A stretch of DNA of 64,000 nt from Onchocerca volvulus (Eukaryota > Nematoda > Chromadorea > Rhabditida > Onchocercidae), in NCBI GenBank assembly GCA_000499405.2, contig HG738137.1:14749661-14813660 (forward strand), in the 5' to 3' direction. Under the pieces are notes generated by a model. It was given only the letters and a program-made list of their open reading frames with translations, searched no databases and was not told where the DNA came from. This document shows positions 11,560 to 24,800 of the stretch, in pieces (positions within the stretch are counted from its first letter, which is position 1; the number at the start of each line of letters is the position of its first letter). Both the position numbers and the translations under genes were made by a program.

Positions 11560-14500
11560 ATGGCAAAAGAAGTTTCATCAGAAAAAATTTCGAAAGTTTT
11601 TTGAAATAGAAGATCGAAAAACTGAATATTAAAGAAAAGTGTGTAGGATCCAAATAGTGCTTAAAATAAGTTTCAACATAAGGATTGTAAATTGTCTTGC
11701 TAAAATAGAATCTATCATAAGAATTACATTTAATTAGTAAGCTCGAATTATTAATATTTTATTTTTCATTAAAATTGCAATAAATTTCGCATGTGCTTTT
11801 TTTACTCATTTTATTTTTTTACATTTCTTGTAAACTTTATTTTTGTGTGCTTTTTTTACTCAATTCAATTTACATAATCAATCTAGATATGTAATTTAAT
11901 TTGAAATTTGGAAAGTTTTTGTTTTGAAAAATTTCTGTGAAACAATTTTATTTGTAAAATTCAGATATATATATATATATATGCATAAAACAAACATTTT
12001 TACATTTTTAATCACTTTTATCAATTTTCATCAAATCTTTGAAATTTTTATTTGAAACAATAATTTTTCAAAAGAAGCACAGCTAAAATACTGATTTAGT
12101 TTTTTCTTTTTACAATTTATTGCATTTGATTAGTTAAACGAATTTGAGACATTTGTATATAAGAAAAGATATCCTTATCAATGATTTAATCAGTTTTGTT
12201 GAATTCATTCACATACGGTCGCTTCGATGTATTCTGTTAATATTGCTAAACAGCGTTAGTGATTTTTTTTTTTTTCTTGAAATGATAAATTGATACTAAT
12301 ATGCTTATCAAGATTTACAGAAACTTTTTTTATCAGAAATTTTTCAATTCAAAATTCATTCGTAAATTTTCAAAAAAAGTCAAATTTAGCAACAATAGCT
12401 GAAATCAATGACGACGTTCAGACATGCGTCACGGCGAAACGTCTTGCTGGAATGATACGAACACTTAAGGAACAAATCATCGATGAGATGAATATCGAAC
12501 AGGAGACAAATACCGAAAATTGTCAATTAGAAATCAATATTCATCGTTTTCAGGAAAGGTTAATCAACAATGAGCAAATTTGTAAATAAAAATTTTAATT
12601 TAAAATAATCAAAAAAAAGAATTATTTTTTTTTTAATTCTGAAGTTTCCTAAAAAAAATTTTTGTTTAAAAATTTGCTGAAACAAAAATTTAACAAAATA
12701 TGCATGTAATGAATTTCATAGCTTCAAAAAACAACTTTTACATTTTTTTTTTCCATCATTCAAAGTTTTGAATTTAAAATTGTTATTATTACGAACATAG
12801 TTGGATCAAACTGAAAGTTACAATAAATATTTTTTCATTACAAATATTTAAATGGATGATCAGAATTTGTTGGGGCTTACGATCTAATCTATCTTTTCTT
12901 AATAATTCATATAATCCTTCTAAAATCTCCTAAGATTGAAATAAATTTGCGACGAAATTGAAATTTCAATTTTTACAAAACTCTAAATATGCTTCATCAA
13001 TTTGCACAAAAAAAAAAAAAAAAATTACAAAATATTTTTAGAATAATTTTTTAGGCTTAAAGAATTGGACATTTTATATCTTAATTGTGAAACTTCCAAT
13101 GCTGAAATTCAGCGTCGAAAAAAACGCTATTCGGAGCAGTTGGCAAAAATTTCAAAACTAGTTTCTGAACAGGTTTTCTTTTCAATTATTTTTAAATTCA
13201 AATCATTTCTTTTTTTCTTAATTACTGTAAAGAATTGTTTCGAATAACAATAGTATATCTTGAATTAATGAAACAAATAACCTAAAATAATTAACTATTT
13301 AAAAAAATTAGAAAGTTGAAAAATTAATTTACTTTAAAAAAAAAAAAAAAAAAACAAAATTAATGACTCAAAAACTTTCGCGAATAGCTTGAATAAAAAT
13401 CGCTTACGCAATTGATTCTAAGAAATTTTTCAAAATGTAAAGCGTAGTAATCTCGATTTCTAAGAATTTCGATGCTGCTAATTGGGCAATAATTTTGGAT
13501 GAAATGGTATTCGTAAATCGGGAATTATTTGAAATTTTAATGTCAACAGCTATTGCAGAACGACGAGCACTTCAGGTGAACTCAACTCATCATACCGAAT
13601 CATCGGTATAATTATGAGCAAATATATTTATCGATGAATAATCGATTTTTCAAATATTAATTCAAAAAATTGATCAATTTTTAGATGGAAATAATTGAGG
13701 AAGAAAAGTATAGATTTATAGCAGAAAAGCTTGTCTTGAAACGAACCGAATTACGCCAAGAATTACATTCACAAATGAATAGCTATGAATTGTTGCGAGC
13801 ACAAATCAATCAAATTGAAAACAATTTGATGAATCTTCAGAAAACTATTGATGTTTATGATGCCGAATATTGGCAATTAAATGATGCAAGAGATGAGTAA
13901 GTGAGAATATTAGCGAAAAATACCGCTAAATAAGTCGCAATTTTTGTTTTGTTCAAATTGAATATGATACTTTTTCATTAGTCACCTTTCTAATTATGAA
14001 CAAAAAATTAAAGATTATTCTTTCTTTTTTTTCAGCTTAAAATTACAAATTTTTCAACTACAACAACTTCTTCGTCAGCGTCGCCGTTGTTGCTTAAATT
14101 CATCCAACAAATCATCATCTTCACATAATGATAATGATGATAATGATCATAGTATGAATGATAAATGTTTAACAGTGCAACGAAAAAAGTCCAATTCAAC
14201 CATTCCTTCTCTTAAAATATTAAAGGTTATGAGAAAATTTTCTAATGACAAATATAAATGAAAGAAAAAATGAAATTAACCAAAAATGCTAGTTAAAATG
14301 TTTAGAATTAAGAATTAATCGTTTTAGAATTAAACTTGGAAATATTATTTTATTTTGATTAAATTTAATTAAAAAATTTGATTAAATATATTAATAACCG
14401 TAGTCTTCTTCATTCGATGAGATAGCATTTTCCATAAATATGAATTCAAGTTCTTTTTTTATTTATCATTATTTTATTTGAATAAAATCAGTGATAAGGC

Positions 14501-17425
14501 TTTTTATTTGCAAAAACTAAAGATGTTTGTGCGCTTATAATGTGATTAATCAGATAAGATATCTAGAGCACTAAATGATAAACTAATCATCTAAATTTCA
14601 CTATTAATTTTAGAAGGAGAATAACAGTATCGTAAATACTAAGTACAAAGATCAAATAATCTCGAAAACAATGCCAGAAATGAAACATAATGCCAGTGAT
14701 AAGAATGCTACTGAAGAAAGGATGGAATCTAGGAAAAACGCGATTAAAGTTGCTACACAATCAAAAATTGATAAACTTAGAAATAAAACCTTCCGATTTC
14801 TAGAGAATTCATTTGAAATAAAATCATCAATAATTGCTTATAAGATAAGCGAAAAAATCAAAATTGTGTATTCGAAAAATATTTCTAAGATAGAAATTTT
14901 TGCATGTAAAATTCCTTCAAATCAGCAATGATTTTATCGATTGATTTTGAAAATTTGTATCGTATGAATTTTTTTACGATGTGTGGCATTCATAATTTCG
15001 TGAAAAAAAAAAATGATACTGCAGAAGAAAGAAATGGCAATGATAAATCAGGCGTCAAGTTCAAGTTTGGATATTCGATCCAATTTCATATGGATCAAAG
15101 AAACTAGAAAGAAGAATCAATCACTATCGCCAGATTCATCGATATCCTCCAGTACATCATACTTCTTTGTTGAACATCATAAAACCGACTTTAAATTAAT
15201 GGTAATTTCATCGGAATACTTATATTATATGTGATTACGTTTAATTTGCTTGATTTTTTTTTAAATTTTTCTTGCAATTAATAATTTAAAGTTGAAAAAT
15301 GAAAAAAATGTCTGTTCATGAATTCTCAATTTATCGTGTTTTAGAATGGCTTATAATCTGGTTTTTCTTTTTTTTGTCATTGCTTCATTAATCAGCGACT
15401 TTGATTTCTGATGAATTGAATAATTAATTACTCAAATCTTTACAATCGCAGAAATCACAACATGAAGAGCGAATTTACCAGAAGCACAAAAAAAATTCAA
15501 ACAGATCAACATCAACGGGATCATTCAAGACTACTCAATCACAAAATGTGGCAAGTGAAATTGTTATATTTAACTAATTTTCTCTTTTTGATCGCAAAAT
15601 GTATTTAACAAAGAATTTCGCTTAATAAGACCAAGTTTTTAAAATCAAAAATTATAAAAGCTGAAAGTAAAAAAAGATTGTTGTTGGATAGGAATTCTAT
15701 TGTAATTGCAAAATCAGAAATTAACAATTTCAAAGATAAAGTTTTACCATTACTGTTACAAAATGATAAAATCAACAGTAACAGTTGAAAATTAGATCCA
15801 AATAATCAGGAAATCAAAAAACAAATCAAATATTCCCAACCGGTCAAGTCAACGAAACCTATTGTTTTATCGCCGAATTCTGCCAGACATACTGATTTCC
15901 AAAAATCATCGTTGATGAATCGGAAGCAAAAAGAAAAAAACAGCGAAGAAATGAAGAAAATAACGGTAGATAGAGTTGATATTGATCGAGAAACCACTAT
16001 TGATTTGCAAAATAGTAATAAGGAGAATACTATCGATTCAAGTAAATCTAGCAAGGGGACAATTTCGGATGATGAAACAACTGATTTAACATCTGAATCA
16101 ATTTCAATTTCGGATAAATTACCGAATACAATCAATGAATTATCATCAATTCGCAGTGATATCAAAGAACAGGAAAAAGAGGTATTGATTATAAGTGAGA
16201 AGCACAAGTAAAAATCCTAGACTAGCTATCTCAAACTTTGTTTCAATGATTTTAATATAATTTTTATCTAAAATATATAGTATTGGTTCCACAGATTATA
16301 GATTTTAATAATCAACCTCTTTCACCTGAAAAATTTGAGTAAACAAACAATTACTAGATTTATTGATTTGGGTCAAAAACTTCAGTTTATTTTTGCCTAA
16401 AAAAATCGAACGTATTTTTTATTTTTTTTTAGAAAGACTAAAAATATTAAAATATTAAAAAAGCGGTATATACACATATCATTCCATCATTTTTCTTGTA
16501 TAATTTCCAAAATATCAACAAAATCTTTGAAATAAATATGAATTTATTTCGGCTAAATGATATTGTATCTATGCTATCTTTCTTGTATTACTTTTTCGCA
16601 GTAGAAATAATTTCATCAAATTTTTATCTTCCAAAATTTGGAGCAATTATTTTGATTATTAGAATTTTAGATTTATATTGATAAATTTAGCGACTGTCTA
16701 TTTATTCAAATTTGATCCTTATAATAAGCTTTTGAAAAACTATTTCCAAAAAATTCTTGACCATTTAAAGTATTTTTTTTTTATCAGTTACTTTGCCATA
16801 AATTTAGCCTTCTCATTCGTATGAAATTCGAAAAGTTGTCGACAATACAGATTGTGAACTAAATCAATCACATCCGATTAAAAAATTATCTCCAACACGA
16901 GCCATCAAATCTTCGCTAACTTATCAAGTCAGCAAAGTTTTGCAAGAAGATAATTCCTATTATACAGAAGAGAACATAAAAAAATTAATTTCATATTTTA
17001 AATTCATAAATTTGTATTTTCCCAATGAAGATGCTTCCGCTGCTTACGCCTGCATGGTAATTTTCAAGTAAAAGTTAAGAAAAATTTTGGTAAAGAAACT
17101 TGAAATCAATGAAGAATGTTTGTCATTGTATATGTTATTTATTATTACAAAATTTACGAATGGTTTCTTTATCTTTATATTGAAGCATAATATTACTTCT
17201 TTTATAATCGTGTAGAAGCAATTTTTATAAATAATTTTCGGAGAATTTTAGTTGATTCGCTCAATTTTAATCAAAAATTTACAGTCATCTTCACCATTCG
17301 ATAGTTCATCTAAACAACAAACCGAAATTCGGCAACCATTTTGTAGTTCAAGATCGGAAAGTATTTCTGAAATATCGATCGATAATAAAAAAGTTGGTCC
17401 TTCTCGTTTTTTATCATGTTTATGA
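11560..17425 (+). CDS. Coiled-coil / low-complexity protein, unrecognised (multi-exon model)
   Basis: Exons chosen by splice signal and phase: 11560-11595 (candidate first exon, behind an acceptor ending TTCAACAG), about 12380-12558, 13055-13172, 13465-13575, 13685-13896, 14036-14225, 14614-14865, 15025-15201, 15452-15562, 15630-16181 (or 15630-15666 plus 15796-16181), 16808-17056, 17285-17425 (stop TGA). Internal joins from 12558 to 14225 agree in phase. The N-terminal half is charged and helical, a likely coiled coil (for example EEEKYRFIAEKLVLKRTELR, QINQIENNLMNLQKTIDVYD), followed by a Ser/Lys-rich tail with Asn/Asp repeats. No enzyme motif, signal peptide or membrane segment is seen. The 5' end (weak acceptor at 12379) and the part around 14865-15800 are uncertain. 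In the longest reading an in-frame TGA occurs at 15786-15788. I do not recognise the family. Confidence 0.55.
16295..16338 (+). other. Possible cassette exon of the coiled-coil gene
   Basis: A 44-nt segment between TTCCACAG and gtaaac that is open only in phase 0 (IIDFNNQPLSPEKF). Joining 16181 straight to 16808 keeps the frame. Including this segment shifts it, or ends the protein at the TAA just past its end (16341-16343) if the donor is not used. It could act as a switch between a short and a long C-terminus, or be a chance match. Confidence 0.3.
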
Positions 17426-19784
17426 ATAGTCGTGCAATAGATACGCAGATTGAGAAGAGGATTATGATAGTAACAATGATTTTTCATTATGGTTATGCTT
17501 ATCAAAACTTAAACTCTGTCAATAATCATGATAATTCGATTAGCACTTATTGATTTGGCTATTTTATCTTTATTACAAGTTATTTGCACAATTTCAAATT
17601 CTAAACTGCTTATTTTTTAAATTCGAAATAATTATTTGGGATTTTTTGCCTTATTGATAATTATAGTACTTATTATAATGATACGGTTATTATTAGTGTC
17701 TATTCGTAATTCTCATTTTCATGATTACCAGATATACGATATTTTAATTCATATGTATAAAATATTGATTTATAAAATATTTCTTTACTTTTTTTTCTAA
17801 TAATTTCCCAAATTGTTATAGCATAGCAAAGTAAGAAATGGATCAGATAGCAAAGTCAAATTTCCAGGTTTACATTCTTACATTCAAAAAAAAAAAAAAT
17901 TTCTTGCTTACTTGCAAAGAAAACATTTTCATTTTTTTTATGAGAAACTTTCTTCCAATTATACAAATTTTGATTGAAATTTCACTGATTTATGAAAACT
18001 TTATGTTTCAACGATGACCAAAAAGTCAATGTTATTTACCAAAATATTGTGTGTAAAAGCATACGGTATCAATATGTAAAAGCTTACGGTATTAATATCA
18101 ATGACCGATTTTATATACCTATGTATACTGTATTACTGTACCACTTATAAAGATGGCGGAAAAATTGGAATGAAATTTGAAAAGATTGCTTACCAAAACC
18201 GATAACCGATGCATCAAATGTTTAAATTTACAAATTTAACAAGTTAGTGAATAAATAATCCAAAAAATAATTTATTAATATTTAAGGAATACGCTTATTA
18301 CAAAAACAGCAACAACCGATGTATCAACCGTGCTACAATCGCTTCCATTACCAGGGTTTGTTCGCATTGTTAACAAATTAGGTTGAATTTCAGGAATATA
18401 CAAGGTAAATATGCTTTTTACTAAACAAATAAATGCTTCGCAGAGAAGGATCACAGCAAGGAAAAGGTTATCTTAAAATAGATATATCTTCTTTCAACAT
18501 CAATTCCTCCCGGATTCAAAATAATTCTTCGCAGCTTCTTTCTTTGAGGTTATCTTAAATATCTTTTTTACATATGCCTCTTCCTTCGGGATGCCATTTC
18601 AATTTTAAATGAGAGCTCCAACGTTCAGATTGTAGTTGAAGATTGATTAATTAATTTCATTTCTGCCTGATTCAAGCAATTCTTCTAAATTCAGACAATA
18701 ATTTCCTCAATGATTTTCTTAATGATGATAGTTATCGATCATTTCCTAACTCATTCAGATTAACATTTAAGCAATTCTCAATTTGTCATCAAAATTTATT
18801 GAATTAGATAAATTGATAACTTCCATTTACATCACCTGAATTCTCCCAAAATAAGGTTACTTATTATGTCGACACAGTATTTTTATGTCTACATCAAATA
18901 TATCTTGATATGATTTCAGCAGAATCTGATGAGCAACGATCGGGAAGTTTATCATTACAATATCAAAGTGTTGAATTATGGCAAGAAATCTCAGAAAAAA
19001 CATTTCTCCATGATATTGCTAGTTAATTTTGAGCAGCAATTAAAAAATTTTCTTTCGAAATTTCGATAAAGAGCGAAGCACAGTCTATATTCCACTTTTT
19101 TCATGTTCAATATGAAGATGTAAAGCAGTTAAAATATCATCGTTATAAATTCATAGTGTTTAAATTCATGGCAAGAAATTTCGGAAAGGACGTTACTCCG
19201 TGATATTGTTAATCGCAACATTTCCCGAATGTATTAATTAACTAGGTTGATTATTTTCTGGATGATTATTGTGGAATCAAATTGAGGCAAAGTTTCTTCT
19301 CAATATCATGTCATACATGAAATATCTATATTGCTGGAATTCAGATACAATAAGGAAGTTTGATTTGATTCTAATTGATTAATTTCACGAGTTAATGACA
19401 AATCTTCTAGTTAATAATGAAACTTCACTTGAAACTTACGTTTTTTCAAGAAATGGCTGAAGTTTCAACTTTCTTTTATCATAGGATATGCCAAAAAATG
19501 ATAAGCATTTTTTTTATCATCAACAAATGAAAGAATTAATATGAAAAAAGATCATTCAAAATAGTCTATTCTGTGAATTGGAAGACTATCAAAGTTTTGG
19601 GATGAAGGAAATTTCGGAGTATATTTTATTACTGGTTAATAGTTTTGAAATTGACATCCCTGAAAGTTCTTAAACATGAGCCTTATCTCTATTATTTCAA
19701 AATCTAAGATATCGAAAAATTCTTTCCTACTGCTTTGAAATTTTGACACAACGTTGCATTCGAATACGCGCGTGTTTTTATAAC

Positions 19785-19856
19785 GCGTTGCTGTAGCTCA
19801 GTCTGGTTAAATGGAAAAAAGGAAAAGAGAAAGAGCATGTGTTCAATGTTGGGGGA
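19785..19856 (+). other. Decayed tRNA-like sequence (possible SINE head)
   Basis: GTAGCTCAGTCTGGTTAA (about 19793-19810) closely matches a tRNA D-arm/A-box. TGTTCAATGTT (19840-19850) resembles the T-arm/B-box about 30 nt downstream. The segment in between is a purine run rather than an anticodon stem, and no 3' strand pairs with the 5' GCGTTGC, so it is not a working tRNA. It lies a few hundred bases before dispersed repeat copy 2. Confidence 0.35.
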
Positions 19857-20089
19857 AAAACTAATACTTTGTGATTTGATTTGTAGTTTGGTTCGATTGG
19901 AGATTGATTCTTGCTGTTGTGATTCGGCCAGATTGGCAACAGGTGTGAGAAGATACTTTGTTGGTTGATTGTTTTTTCAGAAATTTATTCTCATTTTCTT
20001 TTGATTGCTTTTTTCATTATAAACAACATTTCTTTGTTTAAATATTACTTGATTGCTTTCTTGCATGACATGATTTACTTAATTCAACT

Positions 20090-20345
20090 TCGTTTAATTC
20101 AATGAGTCTTCTTCTTTTCTTTTTCTTCTTCTATGAGAAAATAGCATTACAGTGCAGTAATAATAAAGATCGTTAAATTGAAGCATAAATATAGATATAT
20201 ATATCTGAAAATTTGAAGTGCGTCAGAAAAATAATGCCATATTTTCAATTGGTTGTTGTCTAGCAGCCTAAATGACCATCATATTTCTAGCATGGCAAAT
20301 AAGGAAAAATGATTTAGATGAAATAAAAATGGCGAAATAATTATA
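20090..20345. repeat. Dispersed repeat, copy 2
   Basis: Homologous to about 5770-6055 in the same orientation. The strongest shared block contains ATGATTTAGATGAAATAAAAA followed by a near-identical (T/G)(A/C)AAATAATTAT stretch. The copies differ by many substitutions and small indels, so both insertions are old. Confidence 0.6.
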
Positions 20346-21832
20346 ATTAACAGTCGCTTTTAACCATTCAAATAGAATAAAATTCAAGTCAAATATATCC
20401 AAACATTTTTTTCTTAATAGCAGTTATCCGAGCGATTGAAAGGCGTGAACTACTACAAGTATTAGTGGATGATTTCAGCTTAAAAAACTTGAGCTAAAAA
20501 ATTGCTAGCATTTCCGTTTTCTAAACCAATTCTTCTAGTCATTTACGAAAAAGTTTTTATAACAATATTTAAATGGCAAATGACAGTTCGCTTCACTTTA
20601 TTCCACTCTTAATGAAATCATGCTTATTAATCGGAGGAATAAAATCAATTTTTTATGGACAAAAATAACAAAATTTTGTAGGAAAAATGCTTCAGAAAAA
20701 TAATACAAACAATATATTTATTATTTACATATTAAAACTTAATCAATAAAAGGAAAAATAAATGAAATTACTATCCTGAACATATTATACAACTAATCTG
20801 ATATTAATGAACGTTTATGTTTCTTCACTTAATTTTCGAATAATTGAAAAATTCAATTAGACACGAAAAAACTACACATCATGTAATCATTGAAACATTA
20901 ATTTCATCTTTATAATAGATGAATTATAGCATAATAATAATAATAATAATAAATAACGAATTGCGACCCGCTCTGTTAGAACAGCATGAAATTATTGTTT
21001 ATATTTGAGATTTATAGAAAATAAGGTTTAAAATATCTACCAGAATATTTATTTAGTTATGCAACGATAATAACAGTCGAATTGTTGAAATATTGCTTTT
21101 CTTTTTTTTTTTTTCTTCCTGATAAATTTTATTTTGAAATTGTGAATTTATTCGGATATAATGAGGTATAGAACGACTTTGTGAAATAGGACATAAGATA
21201 ACGAAGAATCGAAGATAAGCAGGAAAAATTAGGCAGCTCTAAGGTGCAAAACTTGAATTCGCCATATATTGAGCATCATTTATACTACGCACGGCTAGGT
21301 TACAAAATTTACTTGAATAATCTCGTTTGCAGATAAGTTTTAAAACGAAATCTTTTAACTTACAAATATCGTAGGCATTAATCGAGACAATACTTCTCCG
21401 TGAAATTTAGAAAGAAATTCTTGTCTGAGAAACCATGATCCAGATTTAAAACTTCTCTCTTCCTACATTTTCATTAATAATTCCGCTGATATCACAATAT
21501 TAGAATAAAAAAGCAAAATGATGCGCAAAAATGGCATTAAAGCACCGAGATATGTTAATACATTATTGAAGAGGAAAAAAAATGAAACATCAAAATATAG
21601 AAACTTTAAAATGAGCAAAACTAAGGGACGCAACAAAATGAGATGACATGATGATATCAATAAACGAATTATTTTTGTTTAAATCATTTTTATAATAATA
21701 AGATGATATTCGGAAAAATTAGCAATATCGATCGAATGGGATTCCGAAAAAATGATCAATATTGCAACTTAAGAGCTTGATAATTTATGGTAAAATTATC
21801 TTAAGCAACTGATATTTGATAATTATAAGAAT

Positions 21833-24800
21833 CTAAAAGAAATCAATAGGTTTATCAGTTGATTTTTCATCTTTCTGATTATCAAGCAATGGTTGCAATT
21901 CATTATTATCAGTCTGATGTGGTATTATATTTGGCATTTCATTGATATTGTTCGGCGTTTCTAAAGGTGTCCAGAATTGTGTTCGAGCAGATGCCGTATT
22001 CAGTGAATTTTCGGAATTTCCTTAAAGTTAAAACTGTCGAAGATATTCTCACAACTTATCATTTTATCAATATAAATCGAATCATAAAGATGTTAAATCG
22101 ATTTAACATATGTTGCATACTGTTTGTTTCCAGACAAACAGAGTATAAAACATTGTAAAATCAACGGTTGGAGATTTTATTGCTTTTATCTGGCAACTTG
22201 TAAACATATGTCTGATTTTAGATAAAAACACGCCAAACAAATCTAATCTTGTTCTAATAATCCGTAATAACAAATGAAGAGCAAATAATAACATGAATTT
22301 ATCATATTATTTCATGTTAAATTAACAATGATAGTTATAAAAATTCCTTTTTGATGATTTTAAATGTTAGATATTTTTTTAGTCTTTTCAATTTTATGAT
22401 TTATGAAATCAAAATTTATGGAATTAAAATGAACTACCCGAAAGATCTGTTTGCAAATAAATCGAACAATGTGATTGAAACTGCGCGTCATCTTCATCAG
22501 ATTTATCAGATGTTGGAAGCTTTTCCGCATCATTTGAAAGTGTTGTGATGCATTGTGGAAAAGTATTGTCAAGCCTGAAAATTCCTAACAATTCCTCTTG
22601 ACGTTTTCAAATTAATTAAAGAAAAATTAAAACTACGATAAATTTTTGCAGCAAAAAAATGTTAATTTAAATGATGACATAAAATTCATAGTAAATTATT
22701 ACTTGATTGTGGAAGATGTGCCAGGTTCACCATTAGATATAATACGTTGCGGAGCTGAACTTGGAGATCGGAATGAAAATGCATAATCATTTAACGATTT
22801 CTTTTGATTCTTATTTTCCAAAAACATTTCAAGCAATAAATCCAACTTTTTGTCAATTTTTTGCATCTAAAAACAATAACTAAAATGCGCCACTGCTGTT
22901 ATTTTCTTCTCACTATGATGTATCATCATGAAATAAGTTCATAATGCATTTTAAATTTATTAGAAGTTAAACAGCTTCAAAAAACGAAGCAATAAAAGTA
23001 TGACAACGGCGGAAAAGTTCAAAATCAGAAATAAATTTTCCATAATGTACTAAAATTGCTTTATTTCTCGGAAAAAAAAAAACAAAAAAAGAGATTTTCA
23101 TAAACCATGTATATATACCTGCATCTCCATAACAATTACACGATGTGTTAAGGACACTTTTACTTCATCTTTCGGTTTCCCAACAATTTGATCTAACCTA
23201 AAAATTATGCATCAAATTATTGATTTCACTTCTTGACTTTTTATCAGATTAGCCTCTCGAAGAACTTTCTTGTTATATTGGTTCATTACATAGCTTACAG
23301 ATCATTAGTTCAATCAATCATAATCTCTAAAATATTTTAAAAAGATACAATTTTTTCAGATTACATTAATCATTTTTAAAATTCTAGGAGACGAAAAATT
23401 ATTATGCTAAAAAGGAATTCTGTGATATTTCAAGATCTATCAATCAATATATATATTGAAAAAATTGAAAAATTTTGCAAAATGTAAATATGCTGTAATA
23501 ATCAACGTATTTTTCTACTATAAAAATATTTCGTTTTAACTAAACCTTTGTTCTCTCATCTCCTGATCCACCAGTAAAGCTTATGTGCATTGTTTAAAAT
23601 GATTGCAAAAATCAAAGCATTTATACGTATTTTTGAAATATTGTAAGCATTTATCCATCTTTCATTCTTTGTTTTGATAACCAAATTGTTTATAATTAAA
23701 ATGTTGTAAGTTCACCCCCCATCATATAGATCAAGGATCATTCATATAAAATTTGTTTGTGTTACACATAAAAAAATCTTCCTGATTCTATTTGATATTA
23801 TTTCAGTCTGAGTTACTGAAAAAAAGTTTCTGCTATAATTCGTATAAATTAATTTTATTTCATCATTCACATACATATATTTTTTTTTTAATTTTATATT
23901 TTTTACATGCCTAAGATTTTATCCAAAGCATAAAAATAAGAGGAATTTATTAAAAATTAAATCAAAAAAATATAATAACCTTTGTTGGACATGTTTGACA
24001 CGTGCCTGTAAATCAACATGTCCAGCGGAATATTGCTCAATTACATCTTTGACATCATATGGTTTCAATGCTTCCTTAAATTTACGTCTAGCGACAAGAA
24101 GCTGTATACGACGAATTGCTCGTATGACATTTTTAAGCGACGGAGTAAATTCTTCCATCGATTTTGGTTGTAATGATGGCGAATCATCGTCTGAAATAAA
24201 ACATTTACAATGAAATTTATGAGCAATTCAACAACATTTAATGTAACATTGAAAATATCGAGAAAAACTTGAAGAATACATTGAAAATAGAAAATAAATG
24301 CGAAATACTAGTAAACGATAGATGTAGTATTCGGGATAAACTTTTGTAATATACACAGGACAAAGGACTAACGATGCAACATGCTATCGAAATACAATTA
24401 TAACTTTTTTCTGATTGATCTATAGAAATCAAACAAAAAAAAAAATTACACCATATAACATTAATTTGAATAACATTATATTGAAAACGAATAGCACAAT
24501 GAAAAAAAATTGGAATAATTTGAAATAAATGATTTTAGTTTAAGTTTAAAAAAAATAAAAGCAAATAAGAAATGAATAACATACATGCATGCATGCATAA
24601 TATTAGTAATAGCGAAAAAGAAGAAGAAGAAGAAGAAGAAAGAAGATTAAAGATTTGTTGGTGTGAATCGAATTTAAAATACCAATATTATAGATGTCAA
24701 CATGAGCATCACGGCGTAAACGTCGAGATTTTGTTAATGATGCACAAGAGCCTAATTGATCCCACATTGTTTGTTCCGTTCCTTCATGTTCATCAGATTC

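Larger units (their letters stand above)
17426..21832. repeat. Repeat-rich intergenic region between convergent genes
   Basis: No gene seen. It contains tandem-like pairs (18053-18072 and 18073-18095, both GTAAAAGC(A/T)TACGGTAT), a diverged duplication of about 57 bp (18969-19025 and 19159-19217, sharing ATGGCAAGAAAT and TGATATTG), a tRNA-like A-box/B-box pair (19790-19855), and copy 2 of the dispersed repeat (20090-20345). The last few hundred bases presumably hold the 3' UTR of the minus-strand channel gene. No certain poly(A) signal was identified. Confidence 0.5.

Noticed and set aside
19785..19856. Functional tRNA gene
   Set aside because: No anticodon stem-loop and the acceptor strands do not pair; only the A-box and B-box resemble a tRNA.
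22103..22294. Minus ORF as an alternative last KCNQ exon
   Set aside because: Phase and composition favour exons 22574-22438 and 22020-21833; this ORF is intronic sequence between them.
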